Positions 15,137-21,278 of a stretch of DNA of 27,340 bases are shown piece by piece. Numbering within the stretch: position 1 is the stretch's first letter; each line of letters starts with the position of its first letter. The DNA comes from a virus. The stretch lies in IMG/VR virus record IMGVR_UViG_3300044731_001525, positions 1 through 27,340 of that record; one strand, given 5' to 3'. Made by a program: the position numbers and the translations under genes. The notes beneath the pieces are model-generated. The model did not search any database and was not told the DNA's origin. It worked only from the letters and a program-made list of their open reading frames with translations.

Positions 15137-15508
15137 ATGAGTAAAAGATTTTTTTATGCGCTTGTGGCTGAATTTACTGGCGTCAGCGCGGTCGAGTATC
15201 AGCGCGGATTTGCAAACACAAAAATCGCAGTCGCTTTCCGCTGCAAGCAAGACAGGGAGGACTTTTTAGACATGACACGCGACTTAAGCGCAAAGACTAT
15301 AACCCGCCGTGAAGCAAAGAAGCTGACTACCGACTGCAGCCATTTATTCGCGGGGACTTTTGTACCCTTTTGGGAGCATGAGCATGGGGTGGTGGAGGGA
15401 ATCGAAATCCTGGAGAGGTACTGGGTTAATGATGTAGCGGAGCATCCCTCTATGGTGTGGGCCTTGGCTAATGAAGCTAAAGTGAGCGGGCTAAAAGCAG
15501 TCCAATAG
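15137..15508 (+). CDS. hypothetical protein (123 aa)
   Basis: ATG 15137 follows AAAAAACGGAGCTTATT, a good ribosome binding site. The protein is mixed alpha/beta with segments FFYALVAEFTGVSAVEYQRG, FRCKQDREDFLDMTRDLSAK and a C-terminal ILERYWVNDVAEHPSMVWAL. No known motif is identified, and no signal peptide or membrane helix. It ends the first small gene cluster; a structured non-coding stretch and promoter module B follow. Confidence 0.65.
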   Translation: MSKRFFYALVAEFTGVSAVEYQRGFANTKIAVAFRCKQDREDFLDMTRDLSAKTITRREAKKLTTDCSHLFAGTFVPFWEHEHGVVEGIEILERYWVNDVAEHPSMVWALANEAKVSGLKAVQ

Positions 15509-15532
15509 AATTTAATCTGTAAAGGCCAAAAA

Positions 15533-15612
15533 ATGGAAATTGATAAAATTAAGAGATAATGGCGGGCACAACGCCGTAAAGCGCTGGAAACGGCCCGCCA
15601 TGTGCTTGTGCC
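15533..15612 (+). other. leader-like micro-ORF and competing stem-loops
   Basis: The 266-nt gap after 15508 holds an 8-codon ORF (15533-15559, MEIDKIKR) with AAAGG upstream. It is followed at once by ATGGCGGGC (15559-15567) pairing with GCCCGCCAT (15593-15601). An alternative stem GGCACAA (15565-15571)/TTGTGCC (15606-15612) is mutually exclusive with it, and GCCGT/ACGGC (15573-15577/15590-15594) could form a third pairing. There is no T-run, so it is not a plain terminator. Whether it is a regulatory RNA is inference. Confidence 0.4.
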
Positions 15613-15659
15613 GAAAAAATCGAAGCTTTGTACTTATAGCCATATAATTCCCCCGCGCA

Positions 15660-15774
15660 ATAAAAAATATTTTACATTTTATAAAAAACTGCTTGCAATC
15701 TTTTTTGCGTGAGCTATAAAGATTGCCACAGGCAAACAGCTTGTAATAACAAAACAAAAAACGGAGACAAAAAA
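15660..15774 (+). promoter_or_regulatory. promoter/leader module, copy B
   Basis: TTGCAA (15693-15698), 16-bp spacer and TATAAA (15715-15720), with the same GCAATCTTT/AAAGATTGC inverted repeat and TTGCC-ACA-GGCAA hairpin as copy A, ending in CGGAGACAAAAAA before ATG 15775. A CCCCCGC box and an A/T-rich tract lie just upstream, as in copy C. It drives the genes from 15775. Confidence 0.75.
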
Positions 15775-16083
15775 ATGACCACACCACAAATCAAAGCAAC
15801 TGCGTACACTGCGTACTACGTTAAAATTATCGGCCAGGGTACATGGGGCCCCTACGGATTGCCTGTGGCTATGACTATGGCCGAAGAATTATGCAGGGAT
15901 TTTGGCCGCGAAACTATAGCGTGCATCTACGACGAGGAGCCATACATTGAGGCCGATGATAGGGACGCGCGTGAGATTTACCACGTGTATGTATCAGGGG
16001 TCACGGGATTGCCTATTATTTATGACTTACGAGCTGAACGACGGCTCCCGCAATTTTGCCAGCAGGGCAAAAGGGCAAAATAA
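15775..16083 (+). CDS. hypothetical protein (102 aa)
   Basis: ATG 15775 follows the module B ribosome binding site; the longer in-frame start lies in the leader. The protein has TAYTAYYVKIIGQGTWGPYG, a central AEELCRDFGRETIACIYDEE and IYHVYVSGVTGLPIIYDLRA, suggesting a small beta-rich fold with one helix. The C-terminus is basic (QQGKRAK). No family recognised. First gene of the second promoter group. Confidence 0.65.
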   Translation: MTTPQIKATAYTAYYVKIIGQGTWGPYGLPVAMTMAEELCRDFGRETIACIYDEEPYIEADDRDAREIYHVYVSGVTGLPIIYDLRAERRLPQFCQQGKRAK

Positions 16084-16138
16084 AAAACAAGCGCACGTGA
16101 GATTTACTACTTAAATAAAAACAAAAAAAGAGGCATTT

Positions 16139-16573
16139 ATGGAAGCTGCAGAAATCCAAGCGCAGATAGCGCGCGGAAAAGAAAAAGGCTATATTAGGCA
16201 ACTGCCTGATGGCAGGCTTGCTGTTAAAATAGTCCCCGTCCTGAGCGATAGCTGGTTGGTTGTAAGGCGCGATGCGCCTAAGAGCTTTTTGGTAGAGAGG
16301 AGTAATTTTAAACATATATTTTCCCAAAGCTTAAACGCCATAAAAATCGAATACGAAGAGACACTGATAGCTATATGCTATCCGCCAGAAAGTCCCAATG
16401 CTGGCATAGATGCTGATATTGCAGAGTGCATTGCTTCAGCGTCCGAGGGCCGCTTGGCAATAATATCTCATGATGAGTTAATTGTAGAGGCACACGGCCA
16501 TTATTTAGATGCTACTTGGGGCCTTAAATACCTAGAAAAAATCAAAGAGGAGGATTTTTTGTGCCCGCTCTAA
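16139..16573 (+). CDS. hypothetical protein, paralog 1 of a tandem pair
   Basis: A 144-residue protein with AAAAGAGGC before ATG 16139. Its N-terminal 60 residues (IRQLPDGRLAVKIVPVLSDS, then RRDAPKSFLVE) match the same region of the next gene, including an identical 23-nt stretch at 16203-16225 and 16625-16647. The C-terminal halves differ. No fold family recognised. It overlaps the next gene by 13 nt, so both are co-translated. A duplicated small accessory gene. Confidence 0.7.
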   Translation: MEAAEIQAQIARGKEKGYIRQLPDGRLAVKIVPVLSDSWLVVRRDAPKSFLVERSNFKHIFSQSLNAIKIEYEETLIAICYPPESPNAGIDADIAECIASASEGRLAIISHDELIVEAHGHYLDATWGLKYLEKIKEEDFLCPL

Positions 16574-17064
16574 AATTTACGCAAGATATAGAATATTACA
16601 AAAAGCAAGGGCGTATTAAGACTTTGCCTGATGGCAGGCTTGCTGTTCAGGTAGATTCCTTAGGCCATATTTTGTTGGCTATCAAGCATGATGCGCCCAA
16701 AAGCTTTCTCGTCGAAAGCCACGAGGGAGGCAACTATGATCACACATCCTGCGGTAGTCGGGACGTGGCGGTAGAAGTTATAAAAAATGGCTGCAAAAAA
16801 TATTGCGCAGACTACAACAAGGGAAAAGCACTTGAAGCGCTGGGGAGTAATGCAAGCCAGGCGGATATAGACTTTTTTATCGATACTACGCTAACGGCAT
16901 GGGCGAAATCCATCTTGTACGAAGTATCGCAAAAAGAAATAATTTTGTTACTTGCTTCCTATCGGGGGGACTTTTTTGAAAAATATTGCGACAAAATAAG
17001 TGCCGCCAGTTTAGTCCAAGAGGGAAAAGACTCCACACATCAGACTTATGCGCGATTATACTGA
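16561..17064 (+). CDS. hypothetical protein, paralog 2 of a tandem pair
   Basis: A 167-residue protein starting at GTG 16561 with the strong site GAGGAGG 7-8 nt upstream. Residues about 18-55 (RIKTLPDGRLAVQVDSLGHI, KHDAPKSFLVES) align with the preceding gene. The remainder, with helices around YCADYNKGKALEALGSNASQ and a Lys/Ile-rich middle, is not shared. No known function. It is followed by a 175-nt gap. Confidence 0.7.
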   Translation: MPALKFTQDIEYYKKQGRIKTLPDGRLAVQVDSLGHILLAIKHDAPKSFLVESHEGGNYDHTSCGSRDVAVEVIKNGCKKYCADYNKGKALEALGSNASQADIDFFIDTTLTAWAKSILYEVSQKEIILLLASYRGDFFEKYCDKISAASLVQEGKDSTHQTYARLY

Positions 17065-17114
17065 GCCGCCAAGATGCTTTTAATGGCAGATAGACTTTTT
17101 CAAAACTTTTAATC

Positions 17115-17165
17115 GCAGAAAAGCAATCCATTGATTATATTGATTATTATCCGTCTCTTTTCTGC
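17115..17165. other. inverted repeat in the 17065-17239 gap
   Basis: GCAGAAAAG (17115-17123) and CTTTTCTGC (17157-17165) form a perfect 9-bp inverted repeat, with an AT-rich loop containing the tandem TTGATTATATTGATTAT. No T-run follows. The gap holds no ORF. It may be a binding site or weak attenuator. Confidence 0.35.
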
Positions 17166-17239
17166 AATCCCGCCGTTTTATTCTGCATTAATTTTAAAGG
17201 GCCGAAAGAAAATAAAGATAAAAAATAGGAAGAGTTTTT

Positions 17240-17698
17240 ATGGCCGAAAAAGATTTTATTACTTTGCAAGACGCAGGCAAGATTTTTGGGCTTAGCTCCG
17301 CCGCTCTGCGCGGACTTTTTCACAGGAACAAGCCGCAGACTTTATACGGCCTGCATTACATTAAAAGCGGCGTCTCTGGCTCAAAGAATCTTCTTTGCGC
17401 AAAAAAAGTTGCTGAGATTAAAAAAGAGCTGGCAGAAAGTGGCAAGAGATTTTGCTGTACTTTGGATGCAGAGTTTATCGGCCTCCGCCAGGCGGCGGCC
17501 TTGCTTGGCGTGCATTACCACCAGATGCGCTACCTATATCGTGCAGGCTATCTAAGGGCAGCGGAGATAGAGCCACTTAAGATAAAAAAGAGCAGCGGCG
17601 TTTTTGTTTTTTTTAAAAAGCAGGATATTATCTCGCGTAAAAAAGCTGTAGCAAAGCCGCGCTTTTATAGCAAAAAAGCCACTTCCCCCGCCAAATAA
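17240..17698 (+). CDS. tandem excisionase/MerR-type helix-turn-helix protein
   Basis: A 152-residue protein with two similar units. Unit 1, about residues 6-50, is FITLQDAGKIFGLSSAALRG with LHYIKSGVSGSKNLL; unit 2, about 79-130, is FIGLRQAAALLGVHYHQMRY with a strand ending FVFFKKQDI. Each resembles a small winged-helix domain as in excisionases and MerR-like HTH_17 proteins. The C-terminus is lysine-rich. It probably binds DNA and could regulate the promoter modules, but that is inference. AGGAAGAG lies before ATG 17240. Confidence 0.6.
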   Translation: MAEKDFITLQDAGKIFGLSSAALRGLFHRNKPQTLYGLHYIKSGVSGSKNLLCAKKVAEIKKELAESGKRFCCTLDAEFIGLRQAAALLGVHYHQMRYLYRAGYLRAAEIEPLKIKKSSGVFVFFKKQDIISRKKAVAKPRFYSKKATSPAK

Positions 17699-17809
17699 AA
17701 TTCTTTTTGTTTTTTATAAAAAAGTACTTGCATTTATTTTTATACGAGCTATAAAGATTGCCACAAGCAAACAGCTTGCAACATAAAAACAAAAAACGGA
17801 GACAAAAAA
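17698..17809 (+). promoter_or_regulatory. promoter/leader module, copy C
   Basis: TTGCAT (17728-17733), 16-bp spacer and TATAAA (17750-17755), then ATTGCCACAAGCAAACAGCTTG and CGGAGACAAAAAA before ATG 17810. The leader matches copies A and B, but the -35/spacer half is diverged, and the GCAATCTTT half-site of the inverted repeat is lost. A TTCCCCCGCC box lies just upstream, as for copy B. Confidence 0.7.
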
Positions 17810-18322
17810 ATGGCTTGGGAATATCCAAAACACGCATGCGGACACGATGGCGAGAGAGTACAAATGTATGGGCCGTACAAAGATAGGGCTTACAAGTTGG
17901 CGCGCATGGAAGAGCAAGATTGCGCGCAGTGCAGGATAGCGGCTATCAAAAACGAAATTAGTGATTTACCAGCCTTGCAAGGCACAGATAAGCAGATTGT
18001 ATGGGCTGATGATCTGCGAAAACAAGCACTTGCTAAGCTTGATAAGATAGCTGCGGCTAAAGTAGATATGGGCGGCGGCAAACCAGAGGCATCAGAGGTA
18101 GTTGAATCAATATTTTGCTTAATTTTTGCTAAAATTAAAAAGCAGGCACAAGCGCGCTTTTGGATTGACGGCGTAGTGGATTATTACTCGGGCAAAAGCA
18201 AAAGTTATATAGTTAACTATTTTTTACAAAGGAACGGAAAGGCATTGCAGGCAGAGGGCGCGCAAAATTTGTCTGATTGCCTGCGAATAATAGAAGCAGA
18301 TGCAGATAAATTTGATTTATAA
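17810..18322 (+). CDS. hypothetical protein with N-terminal zinc-ribbon-like Cys motif
   Basis: A 170-residue protein with C10-G-H and C38-x-x-C41 in the first 45 residues, spaced like a small zinc ribbon (HACGHDGERVQMYGPYKDRA, then EEQDCAQCRIAA). A conserved segment follows: PALQGTDKQIVWADDLRKQA. This pattern (zinc-ribbon head plus GT-x-KQI-x-WA-x-x-L/IR) occurs in a family of uncharacterised proteins in bacteria and phages. The C-terminal ARFWIDGVVDYY fits it. First gene of the third promoter group. Confidence 0.65.
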   Translation: MAWEYPKHACGHDGERVQMYGPYKDRAYKLARMEEQDCAQCRIAAIKNEISDLPALQGTDKQIVWADDLRKQALAKLDKIAAAKVDMGGGKPEASEVVESIFCLIFAKIKKQAQARFWIDGVVDYYSGKSKSYIVNYFLQRNGKALQAEGAQNLSDCLRIIEADADKFDL

Positions 18323-18344
18323 TACATAGCGCGGAGAAAAAAAA

Positions 18345-18579
18345 GATGAAAACAAGGCAACCAACAGTAATTGCAATTTACAAAATTGGCGGAGTTTACC
18401 GCGCTACAATAAGCGGGCATTTTGGCGGTGGCGGTCAGAACATTTTTTGCGGGCGTGATGAGCATGCTGCAGCAGGGCTGCTGATCTCTTATATCTGGCG
18501 TTACGGGCGCAATAATCCTCTTGGTTATCATTACGTTGCACCGCCAGAGATAAAAAATTTAATACCAGCTGTAATTTAA
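18345..18579 (+). CDS. hypothetical protein (77 aa)
   Basis: A 77-residue basic protein with GCGGAG upstream of the ATG at 18345. It reads PTVIAIYKIGGVYRATISGH, then a Gly-rich GGGGQNIFCGRDEHAAAGLL and ISYIWRYGRNNPLGYHY. The short repeats of aromatic residues and Gly suggest a small compact fold. No family is recognised. It stands second in the third promoter group. Confidence 0.6.
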
Positions 18580-18598
18580 TCTAAGAGGGGGAGCTTAT

Positions 18599-18673
18599 AT
18601 GTTTAAAAAATATATCCCGAAAAAAACAAAAAACGGAGACAAAAAATGGATAAAAAACACTTTTACAAAATGA
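18599..18673 (+). CDS. 24-codon upstream ORF overlapping the next gene start
   Basis: ATG 18599 has the strong site GAGGGGGAGC upstream. The frame encodes 24 residues (MFKKYIPKKTKNGDKKWIKN and four more), very basic, and runs through the conserved leader CAAAAAACGGAGACAAAAA and the start of the next gene in another frame. It may be a leader peptide that couples or tunes translation of the 18646 gene, or simply a by-product of a tandem start region. Confidence 0.35.
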   Translation: MFKKYIPKKTKNGDKKWIKNTFTK

Positions 18674-19011
18674 CAAAAAAAGACCTCGCTTTTGAGGCCT
18701 TGCTTGACGAGTTTCTACCTGCGCCGCTTGGCTGGATCCATTGGGGCCTTGGCACTTTGCGCACAGCGGAGGGAAAAGGCAAGATAGATGGCTTTTATGT
18801 ACGTGGCACTCGTGGCGGGAGCGGCGGTGGCTCTTTAAAAGAGTTTTTTCGGGATTACAGCGTGCAGGAGGCGAATAAATTTTTGTTTGTAAGACTTTTT
18901 CGCGGCCACATACTTTTAGTCGGGAGAAGAGGAAAGGACGGAAAGGGAGTTGATCGCTGCAGTAATGATGATGTGATAAATATCCATCTCTCAATGCCCG
19001 ATAAAGAGTAA
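18646..19011 (+). CDS. hypothetical protein (121 aa)
   Basis: ATG 18646 follows the conserved ACGGAGACAAAAA leader. The protein is basic and alpha/beta: KDLAFEALLDEFLPAPLGWI, a Gly-rich GGSGGGSLKEFF and RLFRGHILLVGRRGKDGKG. No family recognised. It ends shortly before a G-rich hairpin and the DUF6378 gene. Confidence 0.6.
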   Translation: MDKKHFYKMTKKDLAFEALLDEFLPAPLGWIHWGLGTLRTAEGKGKIDGFYVRGTRGGSGGGSLKEFFRDYSVQEANKFLFVRLFRGHILLVGRRGKDGKGVDRCSNDDVINIHLSMPDKE

Positions 19012-19026
19012 TAATCAAATGCTAGA

Positions 19027-19054
19027 GGGGGGGGGCGGATTCGCCTCCCTTTAT
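19027..19054. other. G9 tract in a G-rich stem-loop
   Basis: Nine G residues (19027-19035) form the 5' side of a stem with CGCCTCCC (one G-T pair) around the loop GATT, followed by a few T residues. It may be a weak terminator or attenuator between the 18646 gene and the gene at 19069. A homopolymer of nine G could also slip during replication. Confidence 0.35.
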
Positions 19055-19068
19055 AAAAAGGAAAAAGA

Positions 19069-19341
19069 ATGCAAGAAAAATCAACAGACCAAATAATTTC
19101 TGAGCGCGAAAAAACGCACGGAGACTATTCAGACTGCGCCGCGACTTACAACAGAATAAAAAAAATCCTCCGCAGCACCGTTGACATGCCAGATGAACTT
19201 TTGCTTGCACGCGACATGATAGCGCTAAAGCTTGCTAGGATAGCCTCTGGAGATGCAGGATTTTTGGATCATTGGGCAGACATTGCTGGCTATGCGCAGC
19301 TTGCAGTAGATTACTTGCAGAGCAAAAAAAATGCCGATTGA
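19069..19341 (+). CDS. DUF6378-like protein
   Basis: A 90-residue protein resembling the DUF6378 phage family: ISEREKTHGDYSDCAATYNR near the N-terminus and LLLARDMIALKLARIASGDA then HWADIAGYAQLAVDYL in the C-terminal half. These motifs (R-E-x-T-H-G-D-Y/F, A-x-x-M-I-A-L-K-x-A-R-I, H-W-x-D-I-A-G-Y-A) are the recognisable hallmark. Role unknown in phages. ATG 19069 has AAAAAGGAAAAAG upstream. It overlaps the next gene by 11 nt. Confidence 0.75.
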   Translation: MQEKSTDQIISEREKTHGDYSDCAATYNRIKKILRSTVDMPDELLLARDMIALKLARIASGDAGFLDHWADIAGYAQLAVDYLQSKKNAD

Positions 19342-19711
19342 CAGAGCTGCAGAGGCGGCCCTGGCATTGCAAAGATACATTAGGCAGCAGATTAGTCTGG
19401 ATCAAGTCATGCAGTATATAGATGTTCCTGGCTTTCCGCATCCTCTGATTTTTTTGCGGCAGATTAGTCTGGTTAGTCACCCTGATTACGCCACAAAAAT
19501 AGAAAAAAAAGTGCTACAAACTGGCTGTAGGTGGAACAGAAAAATCTACAAAGATACGATTTTTTTAAGACTGGCGGGCAGGTCTGTTGGCCAAATAAAA
19601 GTTACCGAAGAGGAGATAAAAGAACATGAATGGCGCATAAAGACGATACATATCTACACCGATAAAAGCCGTTTTCATCCGAAAAAAATTTGCGCTTTGC
19701 ATTGTAACTAA
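19331..19711 (+). CDS. hypothetical protein (126 aa)
   Basis: A 126-residue protein starting inside the DUF6378 gene. The N-terminal part is helical (AEAALALQRYIRQQISLDQV), and the C-terminal half is basic (ATKIEKKVLQTGCRWNRKIY, then EEIKEHEWRIKTIHIYTDKS). A tail with HPKKICALHCN carries two Cys and two His residues. No family recognised. It ends the accessory cluster before the replication region. Confidence 0.6.
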   Translation: MPIDRAAEAALALQRYIRQQISLDQVMQYIDVPGFPHPLIFLRQISLVSHPDYATKIEKKVLQTGCRWNRKIYKDTIFLRLAGRSVGQIKVTEEEIKEHEWRIKTIHIYTDKSRFHPKKICALHCN

Positions 19712-19778
19712 AAATTGCTTTTTACCATATCAACTGATATAAAGGAGATAAGTTTTTTTAATTTTTGATCTTGTTTAT

Positions 19779-19835
19779 GGGGCGGATAGGCTGATCCCCG
19801 AAAACCGCGCACGCAACGCGGACTCCGCCCCACCA
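19779..19835 (+). other. tRNA-like or regulatory structured element upstream of the replication gene
   Basis: GGGGCGGA (19779-19786) pairs with TCCGCCCC (19824-19831), followed directly by ACCA (19832-19835), like a tRNA acceptor stem and CCA end. Inside, CCGCG (19805-19809)/CGCGG (19817-19821) with a 7-nt loop resembles a T-arm, but is offset by 2-3 nt and lacks a TTC motif. No anticodon arm is present. GGGG/CCCC (19779-19782/19796-19799) could pair instead. A T6 run follows at 19836. It could be an attachment-site core, an RNA element or a terminator. The 157-nt gap 19712-19867 holds no other ORF. Confidence 0.35.
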
Positions 19836-19867
19836 TTTTTTGCGCATCCTTAGCGAAAGGAATCCAA

Positions 19868-20992
19868 ATGCAGATAAAAAACTGGCAGAATCTCCAGCAC
19901 TACAAAGATCGCCGCCCGGAGTGGATAAAGCTATATAGCTCTTTGCTCCAGACATATGAGTATGTCGGACTTACCGACACGTCAAAGCTACTCCTTTTTA
20001 CTCTATACCTCCTCGCATCTCGCACAATCGAGGGCACCATCCCATACGATCTATCATATATACGGCAGCAGGGCGCTATATCAGCTCCTATAACCTCAGA
20101 GCATATCCAAGAGCTTGTAGATAAAGGATTTTTAGCGCTGACCGATAAAGAGCAGTGTCCGCTAGCAAGTTGCTATCAAGATGCTAGCAACTTGCTAGCA
20201 GAGTGCTACAGCGAGCAAGAGGCGGCAAAAAATGTCGGTCAAAATGTTAATATTTCTGGCGGCGAAAACGCCGATATTTCCCCTGGACTAAACCGACATG
20301 ACGCGGAAAAAACTGTTATAAATCAAGACCTGGTGCAAAGTGCTAGCAACTTGCTAGCAGAGTGCTATCAAAGTGCTAGCCTAGAGAGAGAGACAGAGAT
20401 AGAGAAAGAAAGAAAGAAAGATAAAACCGCGAAAACCGAAAAGTCGGTTTCCTCGGATTTTGTTTTCCCCGAGGATTTTTTGGATTTTTGGAAAAAATAT
20501 CCCGAAAAAATGCGAAAAGAAAAAAAAGAGGCGCTGAAAGCCTGGAAAACAGCCGCAAAGAAGGTCGGGGCTGAAAAAATCCTAGCCTGCTTAGATGCCG
20601 CTAATCGGCGCTGGGCGGCCGTTCCGAGGGGCGCGCAGGACTGGCAGCCACCGCCGCCATATCCTGCAAAGTGGCTCAAACACGAGCCTTGGCTTGATAG
20701 CGAGGGCCTGCCAGGGCTTTTTGATGCAGCGCCTGTTGCCGTCGTGGAGGTGCCAGGAGACCCGCTCTTTACCGCGGTTAGAGGGCGGCTTATGGAGCTT
20801 TACGGCGAGGGGGTTTTTAGGTCATTTTTCGAAAAAATGACTTGCTCAAAGTCGGGAAATATCGTTGTATTTCAGGTAAATATGGAGATAAAACAGCGGA
20901 TGATTACCCAAAATTACGGCTCCATGCTTAGATCCATCTTAGCGGGGATTGATCCAGAATTGATGTATGGCGGGGTAAAACATGCACAGTAA
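19868..20992 (+). CDS. replication initiator-like protein (lambda O-type)
   Basis: A 374-residue protein. The N-terminus (NWQNLQHYKDRRPEWIKLYS, then DTSKLLLFTLYLLASRTIEG) is the winged-helix region seen in phage replication initiator or organiser proteins. A charged, low-complexity middle (about residues 95-195) carries repeated ASNLLAECY units. The second domain begins with DFLDFWKKYPEKMRKEKKEA (about 203-222), the FW-x-x-Y-P motif of initiator/loader proteins, and ends with a helical C-terminus. It probably binds the repeats in its own gene and recruits the host helicase (inference). ATG 19868 has AAAGGAA upstream. Confidence 0.75.
   Translation: MQIKNWQNLQHYKDRRPEWIKLYSSLLQTYEYVGLTDTSKLLLFTLYLLASRTIEGTIPYDLSYIRQQGAISAPITSEHIQELVDKGFLALTDKEQCPLASCYQDASNLLAECYSEQEAAKNVGQNVNISGGENADISPGLNRHDAEKTVINQDLVQSASNLLAECYQSASLERETEIEKERKKDKTAKTEKSVSSDFVFPEDFLDFWKKYPEKMRKEKKEALKAWKTAAKKVGAEKILACLDAANRRWAAVPRGAQDWQPPPPYPAKWLKHEPWLDSEGLPGLFDAAPVAVVEVPGDPLFTAVRGRLMELYGEGVFRSFFEKMTCSKSGNIVVFQVNMEIKQRMITQNYGSMLRSILAGIDPELMYGGVKHAQ
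20161..20380 (+). repeat. iteron-like palindromic repeats, candidate replication origin
   Basis: TGCTAGCAA-C-TTGCTAGCA, a 9-bp perfect palindrome with a 1-nt centre, occurs at 20182-20200 and 20341-20359. The repeat extends to 27 identical bases (20182-20208, 20341-20367). A diverged half-copy lies at 20161-20177 and single GTGCTAGC/GTGCTATC units at 20362-20380. A long purine-rich GA tract follows (20381-20422). Iterons inside an initiator gene followed by an unusual-composition tract resemble the lambda origin in gene O. The spacing of 159 nt keeps the reading frame. Confidence 0.6.
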
Positions 20993-21131
20993 GGCGGATT
21001 TTCTCCGCGCACAGAAGTAAAGTAAGAGCCTTGGCTATGGCACTACGTGCGGACATGCCGAAGCGCTAAAACAGAAGAAAAAGGGCCTGCAATGTCTAGC
21101 GATTTTTTTTAACATCTTGACGGAGTAAAAA

Positions 21132-21278
21132 ATGACACGCAATACAAAAAAAAGAATCAGGAAATTATGCAGAAAAGCAAGGAGAATCGTAGGTTTTGCC
21201 TGCTTTCTGCCTCTGATAATTATTGCATTTTTTATTAATGCGATTGTCCCCGCTCCACAAAAAAACCCTCTTGCTTAA
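21132..21278 (+). CDS. small single-TM basic protein (48 aa)
   Basis: A 48-residue protein with CGGAG before ATG 21132. The N-terminus is strongly basic (MTRNTKKRIRKLCRKARRIV), followed by one hydrophobic helix (GFACFLPLIIIAFFINAIV) and a short tail. Topology like small phage inner-membrane or toxin-like peptides. No family is recognised. The 139-nt region 20993-21131 before it has no ORF. Its end overlaps the 3' end of the minus-strand nuclease gene by 44 nt, so the two are convergent. Confidence 0.55.
   Translation: MTRNTKKRIRKLCRKARRIVGFACFLPLIIIAFFINAIVPAPQKNPLA

Noticed and set aside
19779-19835. A genuine tRNA gene
   Set aside because: It has an acceptor-like stem and ACCA end but no anticodon or D arm and no T-loop consensus, and at 57 nt is too short; kept only as a tRNA-like element.
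20383-20422. GA-rich microsatellite-like tract
   Set aside because: It is part of the reading frame of the replication gene (charged residues) and is better explained as the unusual-composition tract beside the candidate origin than as a separate microsatellite.
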